DNA of 64,000 nucleotides, from positions 62,001 through 126,000 of the forward strand of contig MU385895.1 of NCBI GenBank assembly GCA_022497145.1, in the 5' to 3' direction. Source of the stretch: Rostrohypoxylon terebratum (lineage: Eukaryota > Ascomycota > Sordariomycetes > Xylariales > Hypoxylaceae). The position numbers and the translations under genes were made by a program. Shown here piece after piece: positions 35,401 to 46,076 of this stretch; the stretch's first letter is position 1, and each line of letters begins with the position of its first letter. The notes below the pieces were generated by a model, which was given only the letters and a program-made list of their open reading frames with translations, searched no databases and was not told where the DNA came from.

Positions 35401-35535
35401 TAACATTATTTCAGGGGGTAAAGTGTACTGCGTATTTCTACTACCAAACAAGCAAGATATTCCCGTTCCCACACCGCCGCTCATCCTATCCACATATATC
35501 TCGAGCAAATCCCATTTCAAATCCCGAGTCCCTCC
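32426..35535. other. Gene-free AT-rich region
   Basis: A stretch of 3.1 kb with no supported gene. The part at about 35140-35420 is markedly AT-rich. A short TTAGGG tract is listed separately. Frames at 32950-33607 and 33763-34059 show no domain, periodicity or splice logic that I could use. It could hold promoters, a decayed repeat, or a non-coding transcript. Confidence 0.45.
34578..34597 (+). repeat. Interstitial telomere-type tract (TTAGGG)
   Basis: Sequence GGGGTTAGGGTTAGGGTTAG, between two and three units of the fungal telomere repeat, G-rich on the plus strand. It lies in gene-free DNA. Confidence 0.85.
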
Positions 35536-36874
35536 TCACCCCGTCGTCCTCCCAGCCGCAGCCGCCTCAGCAGCCAACGCCTCCCTCCGACTCGTACTCG
35601 CAGGATCGAAGTACGGCTTCTCGCCCAGACTCACCGCGCGGGACCCGGACCTCTCGCCGAGCCCCAGGTGCAGGTAATCGGGCGTCGCGGCATGGTACAC
35701 GCTCCGATTATCCCAGATCGCCAGATCATTCACGTCCTGCCACCTCAGCCTTACCTGCAAGTCGTGGTTCTCGACGATCAGCTGCGTGAACCAGTCCAGC
35801 AGAGACCTAGACTCGTGCTCGGAGAGCCCGTGGATCGACTTGACGTGGTGGCCGACGGCGAACACGCTCTTCCAGCCCGTGACGGGGTTCGTGCGCACCA
35901 CGGGGTGCACGGCCTCCAGCACCTCGCCGATGTTCTCGGGCGCGCCCCGGGGGGCGGAGTAGATCTTGAAGTTGTTGCGCTCGGCGGCTTCGTTGAATCC
36001 GGGCTGTGCGTAGTACGCTGTCAGCGTGTCCAGGAACCCGCGCACGGGCTTCGAGATGCGGTCGTATAGCTCGTAGCCGGAGGCCCAGAGGGTGTCTGCT
36101 TAGCATTAGCTGCCGAGTCGCTACTACAAATGGCTAGGTACGTACCTCCTCCGGTCTTGGGAAGCTGTGTGAGCCGTAGCAGAGCGTAGTCGCTGGGGAT
36201 GGGTTCAAAGGTGATGTCGGAGTGCCATTGGTTCCTTAGCGATTGCTTCTTCTCCGACCATGCGACGTTCTTAGAATAGAGCCTCTTGGCCTGTTTCGAT
36301 GAGATGGTGCTGATCTCGTCATCTTTGTCGCCATCCTCGCGCCCGGAGTTGATGACGGGGTGAATGTGCAGCTTTGAGGTGGCCGGCTTGCCAGAAAGCT
36401 CGCCTAGTCTTTGAACTAACTCCTTTTGCAGTTCGTTGTTGATGTTATCCTGTTTTCGAAAAAAGACTACGCCCCGTTGAGACACTGGAGAAGACATTAG
36501 CCCACATAGTTTCTTTGGCTGGTGACAAATAGTTGGATGATTGAAAGCGGAATACCTGTGATAGCCAGATCACAGAGAAGCTCATCTGAGTTCGGCGCAC
36601 GCAGCCATTCAGCCAAGTCTACGTCTACATATTCTCTTCCAATTATTGGTGTGACATCGAACTGTTTGAACTGATCCAAGGCACCGCTCAGCTTCAAGGG
36701 CTCCTTGTGGCCCGTTTCAAGTTTAGGAAGTTCGTCCTCTAGGTCCGTGGCACCAACTGCATCGCTATCCACGCTCTGGCGCTCTCGGACGGCTTCCTTC
36801 TGGTTTCCTGGGATGATTTTCTGCTTGATGTCTTCGACAACTGGAACGACGGTCTCTGTTGCTGAGGGCGCCAT
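35536..36874 (-). CDS. TauD/TfdA-type 2-oxoglutarate-dependent dioxygenase
   Basis: A non-haem Fe(II) enzyme resembling the sulfonate/taurine dioxygenases of fungi (Jlp1-like); exact substrate unknown. Model: complement(join(35536..36095, 36146..36484, 36556..36874)), 405 residues. Introns are 71 and 50 bp and phase 1. They restore LAITVSQRGVVFFRKQDN and LPKTGGDTLWASGYELYDRI. The iron ligands are His194 and Asp196 in QWHSDITFE, and His354 in DNRSVYHAATPDY. Arg372 in RSGSRAVSL fits the 2-oxoglutarate-binding arginine. I start at 36874 (MAPSATETVVPVVEDI), the first ATG in the frame. An insert with many Ser/Lys and acidic residues (about 155-185) lies before the HxD motif. If the role is sulfonate breakdown, sulfur-limitation control would be expected, but no such site was confirmed in the upstream DNA. 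Confidence 0.88.
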
Positions 36875-37894
36875 TGTGAGATGCACGAGTAACAATTACA
36901 GACTTGGTATAAGTTTTATAAGTTTCAATTGGGTATGTTGCTTTTCATCGCACTTGTCTAGCTCGATCTACCCCGGGTTTTATATAGATATATGAACCCA
37001 TCGCGGGGACGGTGGTTCTCTTGCCGACTCCGGACAGTTGGTGGATTGCGTGAGCCCAGCCATTCTAACGCCATAATCTTGGATGACTCTCTTTGGGTGG
37101 GAGGGCACCTTTGCAGATCTGGAATCGGATCACGTCTTTCAATCTGATAATTATCTTGCATGCGGGATGCTATCGCGATGTCGTGACTGGCGCGGCGCGT
37201 CTCTGATTCATGAATGTGGGGATTGTGACATCTAGAACGAGGTTGACGTGCTCGACTACACCATCACGTCGACAAATAAAGGCTCTCGGTCGACGACAAC
37301 CGAAATGCGAAAATCTCCACAACCCCAACTTCAAGCAGGCTATCGTAGCCAAGTCAAGGTAATTCTATTCCTGTCGTTAGTGATTCGTCAGTTTGCTATG
37401 CTCGGGTTCCTATCACGACTATATCACCGGAATCCGTCGGAGACGTCATACATCCCAATCCATCAATGAATAGTCTGCTCCGAGATAGGATACTTGACCG
37501 ACTGACTCCTCCGACATGTAACTGCACGACGAAACCTTGAAATATAATGAGTCATCTTGGCGAGGACGTCGTCGAGATCAGCAAGCTATTGCATCAATAA
37601 TAAGTTCCGGAGCTCCAAAATATGTATTACATCCCCCTTTTTTGGTCTACCTACCTAGAATTCTAAGTAGTTTTACAGAGAATAGTGTGTACAATGGCCA
37701 TCTCACCATCGAAACCACTGCCATTAAACCTCCGAAGTATCGTTATCCGAACCATGTGTTCCCCTCATGTTAGACGTCATGTGAGTCCTAGCATAGTACC
37801 GGTATCATTTGAAATTCTCCTGACCATATCCATGTGAAGCAAAAAAAGCAAGCAATATTTCATGACTGCTCAAAGCGAATAGGTCTCTAAACTC
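36875..37894. other. Intergenic, dioxygenase promoter side
   Basis: About 1.0 kb holding the dioxygenase promoter and the 3' region of the But2-domain gene. Small frames here have no recognisable content. Confidence 0.45.
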
Positions 37895-38989
37895 TTACTG
37901 GCAAGGGACGATCCAGGCACCGATTCCGTCCTTGAACTGGGCATCCTGACCAACGCCTGCTTGTAAGTACTCAAGAGCGAATTCCCTAACGCTGCTCACA
38001 TGCCAGCTCATCTTGCGATCAGCCTTCTGTCCGCACTCGAAAACGCCAATCGTGGTATTATCTCCGGGGAAGACCTGATGCAATTCTGAGTTATTCCACG
38101 TCGCGTTGCCGTCGTCGGTCTCGAGGTGGAATTCCATGCCAGAATCCGATAGGTACTCTTGCTCCATTCCGCTAAAGTCGTAGCAAGGGTACCCTTTGGG
38201 AAGCTCTGTGCATACCGGCATGCGGAACTGGAGAGCGCATAGCGAGGATTTCGAGGAACTGTTGGAGAGGAAGTCTTTGGGGATAGTATAATTGAAGGTG
38301 GTGCTAATTCCGGGAATGATGGTGGCTTGCGCACTAGCACCGCCCGTTGTGGAGGAGTTGTCGGACTGTAGCTTGCTAGGGGCAAGCGACGGGGCTGATG
38401 CCGCAATGGAGCAAACTTGGGATGAAGTCTGACGTGGTGTCGGCTGAGTCGAGGTTGGTGCGGTAGCGTTGTTAGTATTGCTACTGTTGCCACTACTAGC
38501 ACATTCTGGTGTCTCGCCTGTAAGTGCTAACGCGACCTGAACGCATCCATCCTTATTGGCTTTCTCCGAAGAATAAATGTCGTAGGTCTGTTCATTGCCC
38601 GAGCCGGAGGGAATCGGACAGGCGTAGAAGGTACCGGGTCCGTTGTCATATGAGAGATAGTATCTTCCGTCTGCGCTTGGTTTCGTGACGTCGAATGCGG
38701 TGGTGCCGACGGCGCCTTGGTAACATTCGAACTGGTAATCAGGAGCTCTCATGAAGCAATTATGTTTTAAGCTATCCTGTATGGTTTTGGTCGTCTTGTC
38801 TAAACAGAATCCACCCTGTTGAAAGGTACCGCCTAGGATCAAATCACCAACGTGATCCTCCAAGACAGTTTCGTTAACCTTTCCGACCGAGGCGAGTTGG
38901 AAGCAACATTGACCATCGGTCTGTCTGGATCGTATGGTGGCGCAGGTGGCCGTTGTGAGGAGTAAGGCTTGAGCGAGTGACTTCATCAT
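37895..38989 (-). CDS. Secreted But2-domain glycoprotein
   Basis: A single-exon secreted protein of 364 residues. The signal peptide is about residues 1-17 (MMKSLAQALLLTTATCA). The N-terminal part is Cys-containing (QCCFQLASVGKVNETVLEDH), a pattern seen in fungal cell-surface proteins. A Ser/Thr/Asn/Pro linker (about 165-200) follows. The C-terminal half, from FNYTIPKDFLS through LCALQFRMPVC to SVREFALEYLQAGVGQDA, resembles the But2 C-terminal domain found in secreted and wall proteins of filamentous ascomycetes. Several N-glycosylation sites are visible (for example NNSE, NATW, NTTI). No GPI signal is seen at the C-terminus, which ends IVPCQ. Function is unknown; the But2 name comes from a yeast ubiquitin-like-interacting protein and does not define a role here. 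Confidence 0.7.
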   Translation of the reverse strand: MMKSLAQALLLTTATCATIRSRQTDGQCCFQLASVGKVNETVLEDHVGDLILGGTFQQGGFCLDKTTKTIQDSLKHNCFMRAPDYQFECYQGAVGTTAFDVTKPSADGRYYLSYDNGPGTFYACPIPSGSGNEQTYDIYSSEKANKDGCVQVALALTGETPECASSGNSSNTNNATAPTSTQPTPRQTSSQVCSIAASAPSLAPSKLQSDNSSTTGGASAQATIIPGISTTFNYTIPKDFLSNSSSKSSLCALQFRMPVCTELPKGYPCYDFSGMEQEYLSDSGMEFHLETDDGNATWNNSELHQVFPGDNTTIGVFECGQKADRKMSWHVSSVREFALEYLQAGVGQDAQFKDGIGAWIVPCQ

Positions 38990-40542
38990 TAATGGTTTTA
39001 CTGTTTTTTTTTTTCTGTTGTTGAATGAATGGAGGTGATTGAGATTACTAGCAGATAGCTAGATGTAGATGACAAGCTTAGAAGTTTTGTGTATTCGATT
39101 TGTTTGCTAAGAATGAATGACTGCAGGTAGATAGATGATCAAGGGGTGAAGATCGGTTCCACAGCCAAGAGAAGATGACGTCTGTAGGGCGTATGGAAAA
39201 TTAGGATGAACAGAATCGGGAAGGATATGAAAACGCCCTGTGGAGAAGATAACTTTTTATTGCTTACAGCTTACTTCGTACAGCTTGTGGGTTACGGAGT
39301 GTGAAATTATTCAGTAGAGTATTAAAGTGTAAGCTAAGAGTTACGAAGTAGACGGTTGAGAATTACTAGGTAAGAATTACTTCAGCTAACTCCTGACGGA
39401 ATGTTGATTCGCAGCAACTACCCCCTTTTTAAACTTCAAGGTTTGATTAGCTTCAGGAACAAAAGGGAGGCTGACCAGACTGACCGTATGATAACACAAT
39501 AGCAGCACGAACATAGCCTTTCACTAACACAATGTAGGCTAAGCCTTCCATTATATTCACCAGCTCATTCATCACGAAAATGTGAATGGAGAAGAAAGCG
39601 GTACCGAAATGGTGCAAGGTAGGTACGAAGTACACTGTATAACTCCATCCTGTGCTACCAACCTATCAGGAAAAGTGGAAGATCTGCGCAGGCATTCTCC
39701 ACAAATCTACACAAATCTACACAATCTGCTTGAAGACGTTACACAGATGGGATTGTTCCTGAATGTACCGGCAATTCTATTGGGAAAGGGAATGTAGTAC
39801 AATCTAGGCAAAACGTGCCAAGGTAAGGGCTGCCCAGAGGAAAATAAATATAACGTATGAAGTATACGAGTGTTTGCTAAGCCCCCAAGAATGATATGAC
39901 GGCAATCTTAAAGCTGACGCCTCACATCAGACTACCTAGGTACCTAATCATGTGTCGTTTCTCACCCTGGTGTATGTTTGTAATCCAAGGTTGTTTACAG
40001 CAGTTATGCTGTACAGAGATCGTCGATGCTTACATATTAAAGTTCTTATGTAATGTGTACCTAGTAGCACTTGGGTAACATTCCCCACAGCTTCGTCGAG
40101 TCACTGGTGTTACGGCGTCACAGCGTCACATAAAAGATCACGTGTAGTAACTCACTCTCCCTTGATTCTACGGCGTACAGAAATCGAAGAATCTACGTAA
40201 GTGCTCAGCCGGTCAAAATTAGTTTCGCGCTATGAACTTCCATTGAATGCCGAACGTCGTCATCGTGGATAGTACCTGTATTCATATCTTGGGTATCGTG
40301 ATCTATACACGTAGTAGCCGCGAGGCAGTATTCTGAAGAACTCGAACCACGTTACCCAACCTAAAATCAAACCGCGTAAACTAGGCGAGACCCGAACTGC
40401 ACGGTTTCCTGTATGGAATCTTCAAACTTGATGTCAAAGCGTAGTGACACTTACACCAAGTAAGATGGATCCTGCAACCTTATCACGCCTGAGCTCCTTA
40501 ATTCCCAACAAGCGAAACTAGGGGTATCATAAACAAGAGAAC
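38990..40542. other. Intergenic, 1.55 kb
   Basis: Holds the But2-gene promoter on the left and the 3' end of the helicase gene on the right. A T-run occurs at about 39004-39015. No gene or RNA recognised. Confidence 0.45.
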
Positions 40543-43500
40543 TCAAAGCTCATCCTCTTCGTCGTCAGACAGCCAGATACTCAAAGATGCCCGCTTCGAT
40601 GTTGTCGCCGGGCTTTCCTTCTTCACCCTCTTTACATCCCGGTTAAGAGGAGATGACCCTTTAATTTCCTGCTTTGCGGATGGCGTGGTGGGTTTGACCT
40701 CCTCTGCCTTGACATCTTTTTCATCTGCGTCGCTTTCAGTCTCAGTTGATTGGTCATTTTCAATCTCCCTTTTCACATCTGTCATCTTGATGTCTTCTTT
40801 CGTGTCTGACTCTACCTTCGAAGCTCTATCCGACTTAGAGGCCTCGTCCAAATTTTTCAACTTCTCAGAACGCTTCTTGTAGAAGAGGTTTAAGCAATTT
40901 CTCCGCTCCTCTTGGGTCATACTTTCGACCGCCAAAGCGAACTCCGTCGCGCTTGGGAATCCAAAAGTCTTCGCCATCGTGCAGAATTGCCGCTGCCTGA
41001 CATCAACTGGCGGGTTATATTCGTATTCAACCTGTGCATCAGCATCTTGGCTGTTGAAGAATAGTGCTCGAGTTACCGGGTCGTAGTCCTGGCTCGCGAC
41101 TAGTTCTGCTTGTCTGGATAGCTCATCCTCGACTTTTGACGAGCCGACGACCTCCGAATTCTCGTGTGTATATTCGACCCCTTCGGAGGCAAGGATCGCT
41201 TGAATAGGATCGATATGTGGGGCCTTACGTGCCCTCGCTGGTTTTAAAATCCCGTCTTTATTCTCATCTTTGGTAAGAAGGGTTGATAATGTTTTTAGTC
41301 CTCCGGTCTCATCGTCATCAGCGCTGCCTTCTCTCTTGATAAACTGGCTATCTTCGTCATCCTTGACTGCCTTATCCATATCGATGTCTATTAGTTTCAC
41401 ACCCACTTTAGCTTCAGCAATATTAGTCTTGTTGACAATGTCGCGAAGAATAACTTGGTCGCCATGGTACGCCAAGAGATTCTGGAGCCCGAATATCTCG
41501 CCTTTGCGTTCAGAGTCCTGCTGCACTCCTTTGAAATACCGGCGTTCATTGGAGGCATTGTAGCCAATATTCGCTTGTTGTTGTTTGTAGATTTGCCTCG
41601 CATATGTGATCTCCTCGATAGTGCCCGTTGAGATGAGACGGTACACCTCGACATCACGCACTTGGCCAATTCGATAAGCGCGGTCTTGTGCTTGGAGGTC
41701 GTAGGATGGGTTCCAATGCGGATCCATTATCACGACTTTATTGGCTGATGTAATATTTAAACCAACACCACCAGCTTTGGTGGAGATCAGAAAGACAAAC
41801 TGATTGGGATCTGAGTTGAAGTCATCAACTACTTGTTGACGTTCTTCGTAGTTCAGAGAACCGTCCAAATAACTGAAGGAATAGCGCGTGTTATTGAATA
41901 AGTGCTGCAGAATCTTCAGTAGTCGAACGCTATGAGAGAAGACCAGGACTTTATCACCACTAGCGTACCAAAACTTGAGTAGCTTGCTCAAGACTTTCCA
42001 TTTCCCACAATATTCTGGGTTGGCTAGATTAAGTAGGGAGTCTCGGTTCGTATAATGCTCTTTCCATGTCTCTGGCATCGCAGCTTGGAGGAATCGTAGC
42101 TCTCGTCTATGCTTGTCTGGAACGTCTGCGTTTTGAGGGATAATGAGGTTGAAATGGTTTGATAACTTTTGTAGCGATATTATGATGGGGAATACTAGAG
42201 ACTTCCACGATTCCCCGTCGGCATTTACTTTAAAACAACACCATCCGCGCTTGTTTTTCGATCCGCACGGGCAGAAGTCGTAAGCGGACCGGACGAACTC
42301 AGCAACATCACTAACGAGAAGATTTTCGTATGCCTCGCGCTGCAGGTCGGAAAGCGGGCAAAATACAACTCGGTCGGTCTTTTTCGGTAATTGGTGCGCG
42401 ATGAGACTCTTCATTCGGCGCAGGAAGAAGCGAGGGAGGAGATTGAAGCGCAGTTTTTTGGCTGTCTTTCGGGCTTCGCTCAGCTGGGCAATAGTAGCAT
42501 CATGCGATTGACCAATAGTCAGCGGCTTACAGATCGTATTCTTCCATTCTCCCAGCGTGCCGAATTGCCCAGGGTTTGTCCAGTTCAACAACGCCCAAAG
42601 CTCTTCGTATTTGTTCTGAATCGCTGTCCCAGTCAGGCCAATCCTACAAAGCGAGTTGACCTGGTTCATTGCCTGTGTAATTCCGGCCGCGATATCCTTG
42701 ATTGAATGGCACTCGTCTGCCACAACGACATCCCAAGGCACTCTGTTGACTTCATCGCGGCTGTTCTTGTAGGTAGTATAGGTAGTGATCATGATTTCTA
42801 ATCTTCCTGCTCGAGCGGCGCCTAGAACGTCGTCTCTGTTGGCGCCGTGATATAGGTCAGCTTCCCACCATCCCCATCTATCTAGTTCATTCTTCCAATT
42901 GCGGATTAAGGATCCAGGACAGATGATCAAGACGCGAGGGTACCAATCATCTTTGGTCCGTCGGAATTTTCGCATCCTCTTCGCATCGCGATGATCTCCG
43001 GTCTTGCCAAACACGACGGTAAGAAATGCAGCGACCTGGACGGTTTTACCCAAGCCCATGTCATCACCAAGGATTCCGCCTTTTTGATAGACGAAAAGAT
43101 AGTGAAGAAACTTTACCCCTTCAATTTGATAGTCTCGAAGATATTGTGCGATGGAGGCTGGGATGACGCCAGCCGAATGTTCTAAAACCACATCTTTGTA
43201 AGGGCGACATGGTTTGATACCGCTCTTCTCGTCAAATTGAGGCTTCTCTTCTAAATCGGCTAACCTTTCGTCATCAGAAAAGTAGATATCGGAGTAGTCT
43301 GGGGGCAGTCGGAGACCACCTTCACGTAAAATTTCACGATCCTTATCAAACTGTTTGCGACGATTTTGTATGTAGTGAGGGAGCAATTTCTCCGGGAAAT
43401 CCGAGTCTGAAGATGATGCACTGTCATCGTTTTGGCGGGCTTTATCCCTCTTTGATCTAGCAGGATTGCGCGCATGACGCTTTCCAATGGCCTTGCCCTT

Positions 43501-43722
43501 GCCTTTGCCTTTACCTTTTACAGATGAATTTTGATTTCCCTTGCGTTTCTTGAATACTTCGTAAGGGATATCAGACTCATCGCTCCATTCAACTTCACTC
43601 AAGGTTTTTGAAGCTATTTTGCGCTTCTTCGTGGATGTTGCTGTGGTGGACTCATGAGCTGATTCCGAGGATTGGGTCGCTTCATCATCTGAAATGACAA
43701 TGGGGTCCGGAAGCCGGGCCAT
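40543..43722 (-). CDS. SNF2-family DNA helicase/translocase, ERCC6L2-like
   Basis: A nuclear SF2 ATPase of 1059 residues in one exon. I start at 43722 (MARLPDPIVISDDE), the first ATG; the frame opens slightly earlier. The N-terminus is acidic/Ser-rich with a Lys-Gly run (about 68-77). Helicase lobe 1 has the Walker A block GGILGDDMGLGKT (GKT at 225-227) and motif II ADECHSIKD (DECH at 336-339), followed by GLTGTAIQN. Lobe 2 has ISTKAGGVGLNI and the arginine-finger block QAQDRAYRIGQ. A Cys cluster FCPCGSKNKRGWCCF lies between the lobes. The DDMGLGKTVQV form and the insert pattern recall ERCC6L2 and Rad26-related proteins, linked to DNA-break repair and transcription stress. The C-terminal 250 residues are charged and end in a short acidic SIWLSDDEEDEL motif. 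Subfamily placement is by motif only. Confidence 0.82.
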   Translation of the reverse strand: MARLPDPIVISDDEATQSSESAHESTTATSTKKRKIASKTLSEVEWSDESDIPYEVFKKRKGNQNSSVKGKGKGKGKAIGKRHARNPARSKRDKARQNDDSASSSDSDFPEKLLPHYIQNRRKQFDKDREILREGGLRLPPDYSDIYFSDDERLADLEEKPQFDEKSGIKPCRPYKDVVLEHSAGVIPASIAQYLRDYQIEGVKFLHYLFVYQKGGILGDDMGLGKTVQVAAFLTVVFGKTGDHRDAKRMRKFRRTKDDWYPRVLIICPGSLIRNWKNELDRWGWWEADLYHGANRDDVLGAARAGRLEIMITTYTTYKNSRDEVNRVPWDVVVADECHSIKDIAAGITQAMNQVNSLCRIGLTGTAIQNKYEELWALLNWTNPGQFGTLGEWKNTICKPLTIGQSHDATIAQLSEARKTAKKLRFNLLPRFFLRRMKSLIAHQLPKKTDRVVFCPLSDLQREAYENLLVSDVAEFVRSAYDFCPCGSKNKRGWCCFKVNADGESWKSLVFPIIISLQKLSNHFNLIIPQNADVPDKHRRELRFLQAAMPETWKEHYTNRDSLLNLANPEYCGKWKVLSKLLKFWYASGDKVLVFSHSVRLLKILQHLFNNTRYSFSYLDGSLNYEERQQVVDDFNSDPNQFVFLISTKAGGVGLNITSANKVVIMDPHWNPSYDLQAQDRAYRIGQVRDVEVYRLISTGTIEEITYARQIYKQQQANIGYNASNERRYFKGVQQDSERKGEIFGLQNLLAYHGDQVILRDIVNKTNIAEAKVGVKLIDIDMDKAVKDDEDSQFIKREGSADDDETGGLKTLSTLLTKDENKDGILKPARARKAPHIDPIQAILASEGVEYTHENSEVVGSSKVEDELSRQAELVASQDYDPVTRALFFNSQDADAQVEYEYNPPVDVRQRQFCTMAKTFGFPSATEFALAVESMTQEERRNCLNLFYKKRSEKLKNLDEASKSDRASKVESDTKEDIKMTDVKREIENDQSTETESDADEKDVKAEEVKPTTPSAKQEIKGSSPLNRDVKRVKKESPATTSKRASLSIWLSDDEEDEL

Positions 43723-44488
43723 GTTTAACACCTAGGTCCTAAGGCGTATTACATGTATGGAATTGCAAAAACAGGTGATTCCTTGCCATGTCAACATCCA
43801 TTTATATAACTAACATATTATAATATATATTAATATATATATATACGAAGAAAGATGGATGAGTGGTTAGATGTATTGGATAAGTAGAATTCAGAACCTA
43901 AAAGCTGTGGAATTAGTAGGTAGATTAGGAACGCGCCACCGTTGACGTGGGACAGCTCCTGTTACACACGAAGAACACACGCGCACGTGCCAGATACCGA
44001 CCCATGAGCGTCTCTTTCCTTGCAATGCAGTGAATGGAACTTTAATGCACCCTTCTTCAAGTCTCAGCACCAGGCCGAGAGCTTGATGAAAAGTGAATGT
44101 AATCGCCGCATGGGCGAGATGATTTCCAAAAATTTGACAGTAGTTTCGCAGACGTCAAAAAATTGACCAGCACATTTTGACCCATATCCCATGTGCTGGT
44201 ACTTGGCAGGGTATCTCTATCCAAAATTGCCTGGGGGGTGGGAGGAAAAAGAGAAAGAAAACAAAAGTGACAATCGACGGTGAGTAAATATACGCAAACT
44301 TTTTTTTGCCCTCGTACCTACCTACCTACGAAGATCCTCGGATTATGTGTCCCTTGTATTAATAATACTGTGGTACACTGTACTCATCCCTCCAATACTC
44401 CTTCTATGTAAGTGAGCAGAGTAAATACAGTAAACACAGTAAAATACAGTGCTATTAATACAAGGAGCACTTTTTCAGAGGACTGCTA

Positions 44489-44553
44489 GGAAGGCACCAA
44501 CAGGCCTAATAAGAGTCGAACCTAAACTTCCTTTTATTCCACATCCAATATCT
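44489..44553. repeat. 65-bp direct repeat, copy 1
   Basis: It matches copy 2 (44708-44772) at 61 of 65 positions. All four differences are transitions. On the minus strand it contains GGTTCGACTC, which resembles tRNA box B, but no box A or acceptor stem was found. It may be part of an undescribed small repeat family. Confidence 0.8.
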
Positions 44554-44698
44554 AATCTAACAAACAAAATAATACGCCCCCGCAATACAAATAAACCACA
44601 AACATAAATCAAACTGAAAACCTTTAAAAACACACTTTTAAACTATCAAGGGGGGGGCACACCACTCCACCACCTAGATAAAATCACCAGAAAAAAGA

Positions 44699-44772
44699 GG
44701 AATAAAAGGAAGGTACCGACAGGCCTAATAGGAGTCGAACCTAAACTTCCTTTTATTCCACATCCAGTATCT
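44699..44772. repeat. 65-bp direct repeat, copy 2, with inverted arms
   Basis: The direct repeat proper is 44708-44772. A 14-bp arm at 44699-44712 (GGAATAAAAGGAAG) is the exact reverse complement of 44746-44759, enclosing 33 nt that include the box-B-like GGTTCGACTCC on the minus strand. Copy 1 has the right arm but not the left one. Confidence 0.8.
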
Positions 44773-45076
44773 CTAGGTTACCTAGTAGCATATTTTGCTA
44801 GGCTGACCGTCAGTGGTCACTGGTCACTGGTCACAGGTGCTAAGGTATTGTACTGATGTACTTGATAAGGTCCTTCAGGCAGGTTGACATTTCCATTCTT
44901 TTCACAGTCACGATCATACCACAACGAAATCGTGAAAGTACCAAAACTGTGAATTCAACCCAAATGATACAGTATATTTTCATTAAGATCCTAAACGCCG
45001 TGCTATGAACCAAATCCGATACACATGACCCTCATAATGTACCCAAGTGAAATGCCTGACTGCCACCATTCACAGA

Positions 45077-45751
45077 TCATAGCAGCTCGAAATCGTCCAA
45101 CTTGTCGCGATACTTCATAATGTTCCGCTTGATCTTGCTGCCCACGGCCCAGGTAACAAAGTCCTCCAGGTTCCTCGTAACAAAGAATGCAGGATCCGTG
45201 ATGGTCTCAACACCCACTCTGACGTGTCCCTGCTCGATGAGTTTTGTAGCCGCCTGAACCGTCTCGGCCATTCGTAGTCGGGTCATGACAACCGGTAATC
45301 TTCTCCGCGCCATTGCAGACACCGTGACATTGTTCTCGACATTAGATAGTTTCGAAGCTGAGGATAAGATACCCATGTCGTAGAGCTTGTTGAGGAGCAG
45401 CTCCTCATGTTTTCGTCTTGTCGGGCTTTCGGGAGGAAGCAAGCTGAGGCGATGTGCTAGTTGGCGCAGGGACTATTCTCAAAGTTAGAGTTCCTTTTGT
45501 TCAAATCGAATTCCAATCAATGGTTACTAACACCACATATTCTGTTATATCTGTGATAATCTTCGGGTTTCTGGATCATGTATCGTCGTATAACAGCCGC
45601 CTACCACGAGAGCACTGAAAGTCAGCAATAACGTCAATCAAGGGGATAATAGTAAAGCACGAACATCTCTGTGGTTGTTGTCTTGCTTCCATGTAATGAA
45701 ATCTGTCTTTCGGAGCAGGCGCTGCTCATGATGCTTCAATTGTCGGACCAT
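45077..45751 (-). CDS. IMP3: U3 snoRNP protein IMP3
   Basis: A component of the small-subunit processome that helps U3 snoRNA pair with pre-rRNA in the nucleolus. Model: complement(join(45077..45472, 45532..45600, 45665..45751)), 183 residues, the same length as I recall for the yeast protein. Both introns (64 and 59 bp) are phase 0. Splicing joins NNHRD to AAVIRRYMIQKPEDYHRYNR and then NRICG to SLRQLAHRLSLLPPESPTRR, both family landmarks. The start MVRQLKHHEQRLLRKTDF is the expected N-terminus. The S4 RNA-binding domain is in the C-terminal part (about residues 110-165), with RLRMAETVQAATKLIEQGHV. The end, YRDKLDDFELL, also fits. It is divergent from RSM18 with 325 bp between start codons. 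Confidence 0.95.
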
Positions 45752-46076
45752 GATGTCTAGTCGTCGGTCCGAATCGATTTATTTTCTCTTGTTGGTGCTG
45801 TTGGTGCAGAGAAATACAATTCTTCAATATGGAGGCTGAACAATTTATTTTCCTTAGACCCATTTTAAAAATCCGATAAGAGCTCGACCCCTGCAGCCAC
45901 ATGCGACCTTGCGGGGTGAGTGGGTCCTTAGCGGAAGCTTGCGCTGGAAAAATTATTCCCCCGTCCAAAATTCTGGCGCCAATTTATCGAACATTCAATA
46001 CCAATACCGATATAGAGGAGTGTCATTGGAAATCGCCCGCACCCATACAAGAAGATTAATATACCAATTTCTCAAG
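45752..46076. promoter_or_regulatory. Bidirectional promoter, IMP3 / RSM18
   Basis: Only 325 bp separate the two start codons, so cytosolic and mitochondrial ribosome-biogenesis genes share one promoter interval. I did not identify a specific factor site. Co-regulation is inference from layout. Confidence 0.55.

Larger units (their letters stand above)
43723..45076. other. Intergenic region with repeats
   Basis: About 1.35 kb between the helicase and IMP3 genes. It contains an AT microsatellite at about 43815-43845, two copies of a 65-bp repeat, an inverted repeat, and a GGTCACT triple at about 44814-44834. No coding frame is supported. Confidence 0.55.

Noticed and set aside
40325..40372. 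Box-B-like GGTTCGAGTTC on the minus strand
   Set aside because: No box A at a suitable distance and no acceptor stem pairing.
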